Source: a virus. From it: a stretch of 64,000 nt of DNA. Of the stretch, positions 46,701 to 54,506 are shown one piece after another. The stretch covers positions 1-64,000 of IMG/VR virus record IMGVR_UViG_3300031339_000004. One strand, given 5' to 3'. The position numbers were made by a program, and so were the translations under genes. Position 1 is the stretch's first letter; every line of letters begins with the position of its first letter. The notes beneath the pieces are model-generated. The model saw only the letters and a program-made list of their open reading frames with translations. It did no database searches and had not been told where the DNA came from.

Positions 46701-49700
46701 ATAATGATAAATTCTATAGCGCTGTTACTAACATATCAACCGGTGCTGGTTTTGTCACAACAGACTGGAAGCAACTATCCAACCTAATAGACTATGTGGG
46801 ATTTTTGCCAAACGTTACCGGATTTACAGCATACAACGAGGAAGTGTTTGAATCCAGTAATACTCCGAATGTGTTAGTAGACTTCAGTAAGGCATATGAT
46901 ATTAGTTCAAACGGCCAGGTAATTGTAACTACCGCTACTATTACAGGTTCTGATAGCACGGTTAACGACACTCGAGTATTAATTTATAGAGAAACAGACA
47001 ATAAATTTTTGTTATCTCAAATAATAAATGCTCCGGAATTGCAAAACTCAACTAACTGGGCATACAAAATTAGCATGCGACCAGACGGTATGTCTTTTGC
47101 TATCAGTGCTTCTCTTGATGATTCTGCAAAAGTAAATCAAGGGCAAGTATACATCTATATGCAAGTTGACAGTGAGTTTGTATTGACCCAAACACTGCTT
47201 CCGCCTAATAACGAAGAAGGCGAGCAGTTTGGGTACGATATGAGTTACGGTCAAGATAATTTGGTAATATCGAGTCTGAACGGGGATCAAAAGATTCCGA
47301 CAACGTTCGACTTAGTGACCAACAATGAGACTATAATTGACAATAGATTCACTAGGTTTAACGAAACTATACTGGATTCAGGTGTTGTATACATATTTGA
47401 AACACTAAACGATCAACTTGTCTTTAGCGAAAGATTTAGGTATGACAGTGCAACTAGCCAATTTGGTGAAACTTTATTATCAAACGGTAATCACGTCTAC
47501 GTAGGAATTCCTTCGCTGGTTACAACTACGGGCCAAGGTGTAGTTGTTGATTACAGAAAGCCGAAAGGCAAGTTTGCATGGAACGTATTAAGAGAAAGTA
47601 TTGTTCCAGTAGATATTTCGAAGATTCAGGGTGTGTTTGTCTATAACAAACGTACTAACGAAATTATCACTTACTTGGATTATATTGATCCAGTTCAGGG
47701 CAAGATTGCAGGTATTGCCGAGCAGGACATTACCTACAAGATAGGTACAGACCCAGCAGCGTATAACGTAGGAATCCTAAGTGACAACACAGTTGACGTT
47801 GACATATTCTGGGCGGAAAAGCAAGTAGGACAAGTTTGGTGGAATATTAACACTGCTAGATTTGAATGGCCTTACCAAGGAAGCATATCGTACCAAAAGG
47901 AGGTATGGAACGTTCTTGCTCAAGGGGCCTCTATAGATGTTTATGAATGGGTTGAAACGCAGTATACTCCGTTGCGGTGGGATGCATTATCAGCAACAGA
48001 TGCGGGCTCCTCGTTAGGTATTACTGGGACTTCGTTATACGGCGATGAAAAATATAGCGCTAGGTTGACTTATGATGATATTAGTCAAACGTTTAGTACT
48101 GTCTATTACTTCTGGGTGCAGAACAAGCGTGACGTACCTGTTAACCGCACACTAAGTGTATTTGATATTACTAATTTAATTAGATCACCTAGAGAGCAGG
48201 GTTATAGATTTGTTAGCTTCTTAAGTGATTCAAGAATGGTGTTGAACAACTTTGAAAATATTGTTACATCAGATGACGTGGTACTTAACATTAGATATGA
48301 TACGCGAGAAACTAAGATACAGAATACACATTTACAATACCTGTTGATGTCGGACGGATCAGGAGTAAGTAAGCCTACTGCAGATATCGAACGCAAGTGG
48401 TTCGATAGCTTAATTGGGTTTGATGAAAACAACAGACCAGTGCCAAACCCTGCTATTCCGATAGCAAAACGCACAGGTATTCAAAATCGACCACGACAGG
48501 GAATGTTTGTAAATAGGACTGAAGCATTAAAGCAGTTTATTGAGCGTGTAAACCTAGTACTATCCAAGAATCTTGTAGTAGATCAATATCAAACTTCGCG
48601 CTTGTTTAGTAAGGACGATGCACCTTCGATTGCTACTCGTAAATACGATATTGTTGTTGACACGACATTTGACCTAGACTTTTTAAGTATAAACAAAATT
48701 ACACCAGCACGACTAGAACCGGTGATCGTTAATGGTAAGATAATTCAAGTTAACATACTGTCTTCGGGAAGAGGGTATAAGATCGAACCTACAGTCGAAG
48801 TAGCAGGCGCCGGTAAGAACTTTGAAGTTAAGTTGTCTATAAACAATTTAGGTCAAGTTACAACTGCAATTGTTACAAATGAAGGCAGTGGCTACGGTGA
48901 TGCAACAGTGCTGCTGCCAAGACGCTACAGTGTGTTAGTAAATAATGACGATAATCTAAATGGCAAATGGGCAATATATTCGTGGAACGAAATTGAGAGA
49001 AACTGGTTTAGAACGCAGATTCAAGCGTTTGACGTGTCCAGGTTCTGGGACTACAGAGATTGGTATGCAGAAGGGTTTAATCAGTTTACTGACATTGATT
49101 TTGAGATCGAGGGCACTTACTTGCTAGGAGGCCTACGTGACACTATTGGCAATGTAGTAAAAGCTAAAAGTATAAGCAGCGGTGGCTGGTTACTGCTTAA
49201 AAAGATTGCCAACGAAGAAACTGAAGATTTTACGATTAATTACGATACTATCGGACGTCAAGCAGGAACTATAAGCTTTAATGAAAGCTTATATAATGTT
49301 GAGAAAAATGCAGTTGGCTTTGACAGCAGAAGTTACGACAGTTTCTTTTACGATAGTGTTATTGCAAAAGAACTAAGAATAATTTTTGAAGTTATACGTG
49401 ACGACCTATTCATTGCAGAGTTAGCAGTTGAATACAATCAGTTGTTCTTTGCTAGCCTTAGATACGTGCTATCTGAGCAGCCGGCAGTTGACTGGATGTT
49501 TAAGTCAGCGTTTATCAACGTTAAGCATAATGTAGGTAACCTTGATCAAAAAGTAAACTTTGAAAACGATAAGCTAGCTAGTTATCAAGCCTATGTAAAC
49601 GAAGTAAAACCTTATTCTTCTAAAGTACGAGAGTTTATAAGTTCCTACACTAGTATCGACGATACTCAAAGTGCTGTTACTGACTTTGATTTAGCGCCAC

Positions 49701-51838
49701 AATACGACATCCTGACTAAACGAATTGTTACAAGCAAAGCGTTTATCAGTAACGGTGAACTAATTGATGCAGGGGCTAATACAGACTCTTACCCAAGGAA
49801 ATACTGGAAGGACAACATTGGATACACAGTTACTGAGGTTAGGATACAAAACCCAGGTAGTGGTTATACCATTGCTCCTGAGATTAAACTTGAAGGAGCA
49901 TCTGCAAAGCAGGCCACTGCTAAGGCATTTATCGGCTATGGCAAAATTACTGCTATCAAAGTTACGTCGCCTGGCGTTGGGTATATCAATATGCCAACTG
50001 TAATAATTGATGTTCCACAGAGTGACGTTGGAATTAGGGCATCTGCAACAGCTATACTAGGCGACGGTGTTGTACGTACACCTACTGTTAAGATTAAGTT
50101 TGATAGAACTTCTGGACAATACACTATAGAAGAACTGGCAGAAGTTGCTAATTTTGTAGGGTCAAATGTAGATATTAACTACAACTTGAAATGGCCAATG
50201 GATCTTGATAACAGAAAAGTTAAAGTATATGTTAATGAAGTGCAGCAGTTGAGAAGCCAGTATTCATACACTAATATAACCTACTCTCCGACTATTGATA
50301 CATTAGCTGAAGATTTTAACTACGGTAATGGTAATGTAGCAGCAGGGCCAGGCACTCAACAGATATCCAATGGCTACACTTACCAGCAAGGAAGAATAAT
50401 ATTTACTAAGCCTCCTGCTAACCAGTCTGATGTACGAATAGAGTATTACAGACCAATAAGTATGTTGTCAGCAGCAGACAGAATTAAGTTTGCATATAAC
50501 CCATTAAGTGGAATGTTAGGTAGTGAACTAGCACAGGTAATGACAGGGATTGATTATGGCGGAGTAGAAGTTAGCGGGCTGGGCTTTGAAATAGAAACAG
50601 GGTGGGATACCGAAGGATGGTATACTGATACATGGGACACTGATGATACTAACTTTGAAGATGAAGTATTTGTAGCAGATGGGTCAACAACTGCTGTTGA
50701 ATTAAGAGAGGCTCTTGAAGATGGCGTTATTTATAACATCTACAAGAACGGTATTCGTTTAGACGATCCAGAATACGGAACCGCAGAACAGGTTAACCAA
50801 AATGCAGTAACATCAAGTATCTTCGGTGACGGTTCGACTTCTGTAGTTGAGCTAGCTGATCTAGGAATTACGTTGGTCAACGAGGATGTGTTGATAATTA
50901 GAAAATCCACTAGCGACGGTAGTGTAGCGCCTGATGATGAAAGTTATGACCAAGCATTGATAGGTGGCAATCTTGCGTACTCGTCTGCGCGAGGAGTTAA
51001 CCCAGAGGAAATTATTGTCGACGGTGACAGCTTCATAACTCCAACAACCAGCGGAGGACCAGAGGAGCTAGTATCTGGACAGGTAATGGACGCGCTAGAT
51101 TTGAGAGTTTATAATAGAGATGTCTCTGCGGCAACAAATGTGTCAACGTTTGCATATCGCCAGTTTAAAGACATACTCAACAGAACACACTTTAAGCGTC
51201 TAAACAGTGCAGTAACAACCCTTGCTCAACCTTTAAATAGTTATGATCTTAGGATCGAAGTTCAAGACGGGGCGAACCTAGCAGTGCCGGATAAAGGGAG
51301 AAATCTCCCTGGAATTATCTTTATTGACAAAGAAAGAATTGAATATTTTGTTAAAGACGGTAACACACTCCGACAATTGCGTCGTGGTACGCTGGGCACA
51401 GGCACTGCCCAACAGCATGCTGTAGGAACAAAAGTGTACGATCAAAACAGTGACAAAACAATTCCGTATAAAGACAGAACTATTGTACAGAATTTTACGA
51501 CAGATGGCGTTACTGGATCGTTTGCAATTGGCTTTACTATATCGTCAGTTAACGAAATTGAAGTATTTGTAGCTGGCACTAGATTGCGCAAGCAAGCAAC
51601 GCAGGTTTTTGATGCAACAGTTGCATTAAATAGTCCGGACGGCGATATTAGTATACCTGCAGACTTTGAAATTGTGGACGGAGAAATTGTGCTAACTACA
51701 GTACCGGCTGAAAATGTAAGAGTTACAGTAGTTAAAAAAGTTGGAAATACGTGGGCTAAACCCGGCGAATCTCTTGCAACAACTAACACACCAATAGCAA
51801 ACTTCTTACGTGCAGGAACTTCGGCGCAGCCAGAATAA
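37739..51838 (+). CDS. Giant baseplate wedge-type virion protein (4699 aa; gp7 position)
   Basis: One uninterrupted 14.1-kb frame. The N-terminus LLPRFFRTEANKKFLQGTID, with FLGRKTAKAYKSTDNYISD, is the type found after gp6 in marine T4-like phages, where it takes the place of T4 gp7 (1032 aa). By eye the middle (about 2240-3260) has FG-GAP/beta-propeller-like blades (ASSVSVSPDGEYLIAGLPQ; RQFGRDVEIR; GEQFGYDMSYGQDNLVISSL). Five short CBM5/12-like modules are also present (for example YIKGDIVTFEDDYYVANKDQ, residues near 1530, 1790, 2295, 2925 and 2975). GxGY repeats occur near 3680-3740 and 4040-4110, as in phage adhesins. It may combine wedge structure and surface carbohydrate binding. The domain readings are inference. 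Confidence 0.75.
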   Translation: MASNDSQNESPLPTPGNNKRTAADLLPRFFRTEANKKFLQGTIDQLIQPGVAEKLNGFLGRKTAKAYKSTDNYISDVSVDRGNYQLEPVAVIKDNLDNVTFYKDYNDYLGSLRYFGANTDNASRLNSQDTYAWAPHIDYDKFVNFREYYWLPNGPLSIQVSGEQRDVVSTYSVTTVNDGDNVAYVFNDTATRNPTLKLYRGQTYRFEIDTPGYPLAFSVNRIFDDSVNVSTFFPDGVRKLDDSGQEVSTAYIEKGTIEFTVPYNAAERVFYLSKNSIDTSGLFRIYDIESNTFLDVADDILGKKTYQTATGLALSNGMKLTFVGNITPANYADSAWYVEGVGTNIKLINEADLVIPAAYSTNKLIPYDSDQFDRFPFANASSYAKSKDYILSNRASKDRNAWSRYNRWFHKAVITAGFEQADLPVNIDEETRAKRPIIEFEAGLKLYSFGTEAKADVTLIDDFTKDVFSTIEGQLGYNVDNVDLTEGMRVLFTADTDILVNGKIYEVNFINVSNQRQISLVEVEDSEPKENETVLVTQGKVNAGVSFYYDNTWKQGQLKETLNQAPLFDLCDCQFGNNLESQEFYDSSTFNGTKLFSYRQGLGSNDLELGFPLTYRNIENSGDILFDFNLLSDKFTYQIDEEVTEVTTDSALLRKYSARTSFEWLNGWSKTPVKSKQYVIRQYEVTNIENNNFRIDVYKDSGLLNDLTTIVYVNNKLQLINVDYEINRINKVAIVQFDKNLLNGDIVQIKTDSKTVKNNNGYYEFPHNLERNPLNQDIKDFTLGEVIAHVDSLIEEVPSFAGAFPGPGNLRDLGDVARFGKKFVKHSGSINFPLYHTTSKEYNIVKALRYSRDEYAKFKRIFLETATTLGFDGNTLMHVDKILERVNKDKIKTQPFYFSDMIAYGPNNVIEYQVLDSRTELYALNNAFNLSTLSARSVLVYLNGKQLIVGSHYTFNPQGFVVVTAGQQEGDILELIEYEVTDGSFIAPTPSKLGLYPKFSPELTIDDTYQTSAPVNPGPYKVYGEQDIVSTNDVRGWFYPVYTTKSAAKAADQVAGGSGQISTVRFKGLTESLYIANSATNILGGQDNVEIDTYPVGIPFIRGHDGSYVRAYLDFRDELLLDLEKRIFNNIKVQWTEDVIDIDGFFGGDFRPSEFSSAEINKSLSPEFTHWLKLVDNDYTDNFFYDRTNEFTYNYSNANNLADEDLPGFWRAVYKQAFDTDRPHSHPWEMLGFRIKPLWWNESYGSAPYTGDNLNMWRDLEQGIVREPGKEIIFLTKYARPGLVNFIPSDQKGKLKSPLASSYVKNFILRLSTQSFKFGDQSPVETAWRRSPQYPFSVVTAMLLNQPSKVFGAGYDVSRIKTNLVGQRVYTETNKFMSNTGVVFPNTSQDSSRVLTSGFVNYIYNLVAGDILSVYSDYQLQFLELRNQLGFKLAGFSDKSKINLVLESTTPRIDAQAGVFVPQENYEVVFNTSSPVDFVVYSGVAIEKTAGGFLLRGYNNDVPFLDYYPPKLGTSGVDITIGGISEIPSNWVADTQFYEGQVIEHNNAYYRATVRFRSQEVFSTDNLAKLPKLPVTGGKSANFKKNFDDRTVLSLQYGERLDSSQEVIDFLLGYGKRLEDLGFDFNYTEAEIVNNWSQAAKEFLFWSTQGWAAGTAITISPAANKVEFKREFAVVDNIFDNFYSYSLLKADGLALLSEYSSLLRDQSSFGIQTVNTDDGLYSVALALVQKEHVVVIDNRTIFNDIIYEPATGYRRDRIKIVGYRSDDWNGGLNIPGFVYDGAVMLEWASWKDFQIGSLVKYKQFYYVAIENVPGSKEFNTSLWYRLSKKPEAELITNFDYRINQFTDFYDLDTDGFDAELQRMAQHLTGYQKRQYLANIITDDVSQYKFYQGMIQDKGTKNALSKMFEKLGAAGKESLEFFEEWAIQVGRYGAIDNTSQIEINLKQDQIRISPQPIELTDDIPLSNLEKVYRIKSFELYDKPANYTGAPFFTKPLVNEYVRTAGYVDENDVTFIAGSTEDLRNGNVDDVALGEYIWITEILDRPWDVYQHVTTGIKVSKLLDNKETNKFGDSLRELTLDRYTTNRILVGDIIGVRDTRTLGVNGFYEVDSIDLIKLNVINIRVPTDAAFETFADENFQLTLLRSVRLNNLLELQDVVQDTLYQDQTAWIDNYNGDWAVLNNSSVYTNEQALTNPVQEEGIEHKYGNEVLVTADNNNVFVTAPEVENGKVYYYRRSSESFNVQLDQEISFAQQGLMTSFANGFASSVSVSPDGEYLIAGLPQASGVKTRFQGLFDPDATYTKNQIVKFRESLWRANRTIFPQISTQPFSTFSSYNNIIGSFDDNDQLAALIIAGDSQLANNVTNHILVRAPKEMYQGTTVGDKVNLFWNARSYSYPTLDFYEPFDGLIPEISSSFLNQEHIIKEKIDHVFYVELYTALPSVNDRVTTDTGQATVYYVSTSRDGVIIYLKESNGTFETSGQLFIDNQDLIGVYTEEDTVSTNDAVTGFWYIETPTDYSNNGVYYDAGKGLVYADVRIENETREVNDYYNIQLTAGVIGNDFDDRNQASFVAQLSFTGDLTSADGQVGPEVSVPSSQWLVRTGKVFSDTLVSGDQLQLSLFESNERIINFAPSGLTGGYSTFNKLQTIVDMWDGYIDFNFTRFDAQGFVFQPQIGDVLEDLQMPRNGQGGLAITGITTSSAEVTWVQRNFNQVRVYVKNITGTWDQLNNIGRYNVKRNRNTAIRGQADVDRIIGVVEDSDNDICVGNDLIGKLIVFEADEIFADSRKWNEIIPITGEEYWFYTENIAQGAGRVPNPPFSLNKDYVQIYHIEADNFGTAGPVNEGAVAIYRRLTGGTYSYQRTIVSEYGMEDRQFGRDVEIRQVGNYYTLFVSSIGNGAQQELVGGIEIFRHGALAGENFKGNYAPGTYIKGDIVTFEDDYYVANKDQTEVESRIKDSIFWANISWKQGKDSNYRGEWNNSYGYAEGSIVFYNDKFYSAVTNISTGAGFVTTDWKQLSNLIDYVGFLPNVTGFTAYNEEVFESSNTPNVLVDFSKAYDISSNGQVIVTTATITGSDSTVNDTRVLIYRETDNKFLLSQIINAPELQNSTNWAYKISMRPDGMSFAISASLDDSAKVNQGQVYIYMQVDSEFVLTQTLLPPNNEEGEQFGYDMSYGQDNLVISSLNGDQKIPTTFDLVTNNETIIDNRFTRFNETILDSGVVYIFETLNDQLVFSERFRYDSATSQFGETLLSNGNHVYVGIPSLVTTTGQGVVVDYRKPKGKFAWNVLRESIVPVDISKIQGVFVYNKRTNEIITYLDYIDPVQGKIAGIAEQDITYKIGTDPAAYNVGILSDNTVDVDIFWAEKQVGQVWWNINTARFEWPYQGSISYQKEVWNVLAQGASIDVYEWVETQYTPLRWDALSATDAGSSLGITGTSLYGDEKYSARLTYDDISQTFSTVYYFWVQNKRDVPVNRTLSVFDITNLIRSPREQGYRFVSFLSDSRMVLNNFENIVTSDDVVLNIRYDTRETKIQNTHLQYLLMSDGSGVSKPTADIERKWFDSLIGFDENNRPVPNPAIPIAKRTGIQNRPRQGMFVNRTEALKQFIERVNLVLSKNLVVDQYQTSRLFSKDDAPSIATRKYDIVVDTTFDLDFLSINKITPARLEPVIVNGKIIQVNILSSGRGYKIEPTVEVAGAGKNFEVKLSINNLGQVTTAIVTNEGSGYGDATVLLPRRYSVLVNNDDNLNGKWAIYSWNEIERNWFRTQIQAFDVSRFWDYRDWYAEGFNQFTDIDFEIEGTYLLGGLRDTIGNVVKAKSISSGGWLLLKKIANEETEDFTINYDTIGRQAGTISFNESLYNVEKNAVGFDSRSYDSFFYDSVIAKELRIIFEVIRDDLFIAELAVEYNQLFFASLRYVLSEQPAVDWMFKSAFINVKHNVGNLDQKVNFENDKLASYQAYVNEVKPYSSKVREFISSYTSIDDTQSAVTDFDLAPQYDILTKRIVTSKAFISNGELIDAGANTDSYPRKYWKDNIGYTVTEVRIQNPGSGYTIAPEIKLEGASAKQATAKAFIGYGKITAIKVTSPGVGYINMPTVIIDVPQSDVGIRASATAILGDGVVRTPTVKIKFDRTSGQYTIEELAEVANFVGSNVDINYNLKWPMDLDNRKVKVYVNEVQQLRSQYSYTNITYSPTIDTLAEDFNYGNGNVAAGPGTQQISNGYTYQQGRIIFTKPPANQSDVRIEYYRPISMLSAADRIKFAYNPLSGMLGSELAQVMTGIDYGGVEVSGLGFEIETGWDTEGWYTDTWDTDDTNFEDEVFVADGSTTAVELREALEDGVIYNIYKNGIRLDDPEYGTAEQVNQNAVTSSIFGDGSTSVVELADLGITLVNEDVLIIRKSTSDGSVAPDDESYDQALIGGNLAYSSARGVNPEEIIVDGDSFITPTTSGGPEELVSGQVMDALDLRVYNRDVSAATNVSTFAYRQFKDILNRTHFKRLNSAVTTLAQPLNSYDLRIEVQDGANLAVPDKGRNLPGIIFIDKERIEYFVKDGNTLRQLRRGTLGTGTAQQHAVGTKVYDQNSDKTIPYKDRTIVQNFTTDGVTGSFAIGFTISSVNEIEVFVAGTRLRKQATQVFDATVALNSPDGDISIPADFEIVDGEIVLTTVPAENVRVTVVKKVGNTWAKPGESLATTNTPIANFLRAGTSAQPE

Positions 51839-51841
51839 ATA
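51834..51841 (+). promoter_or_regulatory. Candidate late promoter (AATAAATA) for the 51858 gene
   Basis: AATAAATAC overlaps the stop codon of the giant gene and lies 16 bases before the ATG at 51858, with AGGAAA between. Confidence 0.5.
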
Positions 51842-51857
51842 CAGTATAGGAAAAACA

Positions 51858-52460
51858 ATGAGCGGAACTATGCAAGACAATAACGGTATACGAGTAACAG
51901 GACATATTAGAGCCTTTGACCCTGAAACTAATTACGAGTACGTAAACAAACGGAATGCTATACATTACGAAAATATGAGTATCTCGCTAGCAGAGAGTGT
52001 GTCTAATGCTGGCCGTGGTTTTGTTTACGAGATGAATTTTGGCAACGGTGGAACTACTGTTGATCAAACAGGTATTATTACATATCTTACTCCTAACTCA
52101 AATGGCACCAACGCAAGCTTGTATAATCAGACTTATACTAAGGTTGTTGACGACAGAAGCGTAAATAATACAGACCCAGCCAGAAATAGAATAGAAACAA
52201 GACATCTTAGTGGTACTAATTACACTGACTTGATTATTAGTTGTTTATTAGACTATGGTGAGCCAGACGGTCAGCAAGCGTTTGACACTGCTACTAACAC
52301 AGATGATTTATTTGTATTTGATGAGTTAGGCCTGAGAGCTTTTTCGCCCGGGCAAGCTGGTCGTCTAATGACTCATGTTATATTTCACCCAATACAAAAA
52401 TCATTAAACCGACTGATACAAATTGACTATACAGTGCGTATTCAAAGTCTAGCAGGTTAA
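51858..52460 (+). CDS. Baseplate/virion protein of the gp8 position (200 aa)
   Basis: I choose ATG 51858 (MSGTMQDNNGIRVTGHIRAF) because AGGAAA precedes it. The longer reading from 51810 would overlap the giant gene and lacks a ribosome site. The protein is beta-rich with FVYEMNFGNGGTTVDQTGII and LRAFSPGQAGRLMTHVIFHP. It lies where T4 has gp8 (334 aa) and marine phages have a conserved small baseplate protein, but I cannot confirm homology with gp8. Confidence 0.6.
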   Translation: MSGTMQDNNGIRVTGHIRAFDPETNYEYVNKRNAIHYENMSISLAESVSNAGRGFVYEMNFGNGGTTVDQTGIITYLTPNSNGTNASLYNQTYTKVVDDRSVNNTDPARNRIETRHLSGTNYTDLIISCLLDYGEPDGQQAFDTATNTDDLFVFDELGLRAFSPGQAGRLMTHVIFHPIQKSLNRLIQIDYTVRIQSLAG

Positions 52461-52470
52461 GGAGCAAAGA

Positions 52471-54504
52471 ATGGCATACGAAATTAAATACACCGACAAT
52501 GTTAATAAGGGTATTATTATTGTTGAGGAAGGCGATATAGACACTACTTCAACTTCTTTGGCTTTTCCTGGAAGAGACTCCCGGCAGTATGGAGGAGTAA
52601 TTGCTGAGAACTTCCTGCATTTGTTAGAAAACTTTGCTAGTGACACAGCCCCCCAAACTCCTGTAGAAGGTCAATTATGGTACGACACTAGAGCCGGCAT
52701 TGATCAGTTAAAAGTGTATGACGGCACTAATTGGACTGCAAGTGGCGGACTAAAAAAAGCAACTTCTGTACCGGCAGTATCAAATTCTGTCTCAGGAGAA
52801 CTTTGGGTTAATACCGAAAGTCAGCAACTATATTTGTTTACTGGCACTAGCTGGGTGCTAGTCGGTCCTAATTTTAGTGACGGGTTGTTAACAGGAACAG
52901 AATCGCAGGAAATAGTAGGAACAGATAATATAACCTATACCGTACTTGCTATTAAAGTAAAAAATGTTCCAACTATCATTGTCAGTCCTAGTCAGTTCGT
53001 ACCTAAAGCAGCAATATCGGGATTTAGAGCTGGAATAAATCCAGGACTTAATCTAAGTACGTTGATTATTGCAGGCGCAGGTGTGTCAAAATATTGGGGC
53101 ACGTCAGAGAAAGCCGAAAACTTAGTTATTGCAGAGCAAGCAATACCAGCAAGCTCTTTTCTAAGAGGAGACTCAGTTTCCACTACTAACTTTGAATTTA
53201 AAGTTAAAAACAACAACGGTATCACAATAGGAGTAGGTGGGCAGCTATCTCTAGCTGTTGACAACGAAGCCGGAGTTATTCAGCACAATACAGCTGGCTC
53301 AAACATTGACTTTCGGTTGAGGAACGGAAACAGAACACCAACTGTTCTTCGAATTGACTCTGAAGGACTAGTAGGAATCAATAATGCTGCTCCGGAAGAA
53401 GCGCTTGACGTTATAGGAAATGTTGTTACTTCAGGCTCGCTAGTTGTTGGCAGCACTGAAAATAGCACAAACTTTAGTTCTGGTTCTTTTGTAACCAAAG
53501 GAAGTGCCGGTGTTGCTGGAAACTTAAATGTCGGTGCCGATGCAAAAATAAACGGTGACGTAATTGCTGGAAATATTATTCCTGACGGTGCTACTGAGCG
53601 AAACGTAGGCACTTCAGCGTTGCGCTATGATCAAATGCATGCCCAAACGTTTTTTGGTAACCTGCAGGGTAACGTAAGCGGAACTGTGTCAGGCAGAGCA
53701 GGCAGTGCAAGCAGACTAGCAAGTACTACTACCTTTGGAGTTACTGGGGACGTAGAAGATACAAGTTTTGCTTTTGATGGTCAGGTTGGCGGTACTAACA
53801 AGACGTTTGACATTCGAATTGCGAATAGCTTTATAGCAAATAAAGACCCGGTTTTGGACGTAGACTCCGCAGACGAAATAATAATAAATAGAATAGTAGG
53901 TGACACTGGGGTATTTAGAGTTACTAAACGAAACTTTTTAAAGTCAATCCCACTTATGCCAGTAGGAGCATATATGCCGTTTGCTGGTGAAGAAGCTCCT
54001 GCAGGTTGGCTACTGTGTGACGGAAGTGAAGTTGATAAGTCTCGGTATACAGAGTTGTTTACCGTAATACGTTATAACTTTCGAGATGCTTCGTTATTAA
54101 GCGACCAAGGTGTTAGCACATTTGCTCTACCTGATATGAGAGGAAGATTTCCTCTAGGTTTAGATAATATGGGAGGACCTAGTGCTAACACAGTGACTAA
54201 CCCCGCAGCAGATATAATTGGGGGCGTCAACGGTTCCGAAACAGTGCAAGTTAACACAGAGAACTTACCAGAACACGAGCACGATATGGAAGGGGAATCA
54301 GGAACTCAGTATTATGGGTTTAGGGTAGGCTCTGGTGCACCAATCGACGATGATGCAATTACCCTTTCAACCGAAGCTGGCGCCGGCGGCACGCAGGGAC
54401 TAGCGTCATCTGGCGGCGTAAAAACAAATGATCAACTAGGCCAACCGTTATCAGTAATGAACCCATTTTTAGGGTCGAACTACATAATCTATACTGGAAA
54501 TTAA
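52471..54504 (+). CDS. Short-fibre-like protein with tail-collar domain (paralogue 1)
   Basis: The N-terminal module (YGGVIAENFLHLLENFA, then PVEGQLWYDTRAGIDQLKVY, DGTNW) is shared with the two following genes. The shaft (about 100-480) is beta-rich. Residues about 495-570 form the phage tail-collar domain: PVGAYMPFAGEEAPAGWLLC, DGSEV, then FALPDMRGRFPLG. That domain is found in T4 gp12 and other receptor-binding fibres. AAGGAG precedes the start. A role as a short tail fibre or baseplate pin is likely. Confidence 0.75.
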   Translation: MAYEIKYTDNVNKGIIIVEEGDIDTTSTSLAFPGRDSRQYGGVIAENFLHLLENFASDTAPQTPVEGQLWYDTRAGIDQLKVYDGTNWTASGGLKKATSVPAVSNSVSGELWVNTESQQLYLFTGTSWVLVGPNFSDGLLTGTESQEIVGTDNITYTVLAIKVKNVPTIIVSPSQFVPKAAISGFRAGINPGLNLSTLIIAGAGVSKYWGTSEKAENLVIAEQAIPASSFLRGDSVSTTNFEFKVKNNNGITIGVGGQLSLAVDNEAGVIQHNTAGSNIDFRLRNGNRTPTVLRIDSEGLVGINNAAPEEALDVIGNVVTSGSLVVGSTENSTNFSSGSFVTKGSAGVAGNLNVGADAKINGDVIAGNIIPDGATERNVGTSALRYDQMHAQTFFGNLQGNVSGTVSGRAGSASRLASTTTFGVTGDVEDTSFAFDGQVGGTNKTFDIRIANSFIANKDPVLDVDSADEIIINRIVGDTGVFRVTKRNFLKSIPLMPVGAYMPFAGEEAPAGWLLCDGSEVDKSRYTELFTVIRYNFRDASLLSDQGVSTFALPDMRGRFPLGLDNMGGPSANTVTNPAADIIGGVNGSETVQVNTENLPEHEHDMEGESGTQYYGFRVGSGAPIDDDAITLSTEAGAGGTQGLASSGGVKTNDQLGQPLSVMNPFLGSNYIIYTGN

Positions 54505-54506
54505 GA

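Noticed and set aside
51810-51857. Upstream ATG for the 200-aa baseplate gene
   Set aside because: It lies inside the giant gene without a ribosome site; the ATG at 51858 has AGGAAA and a late promoter before it.
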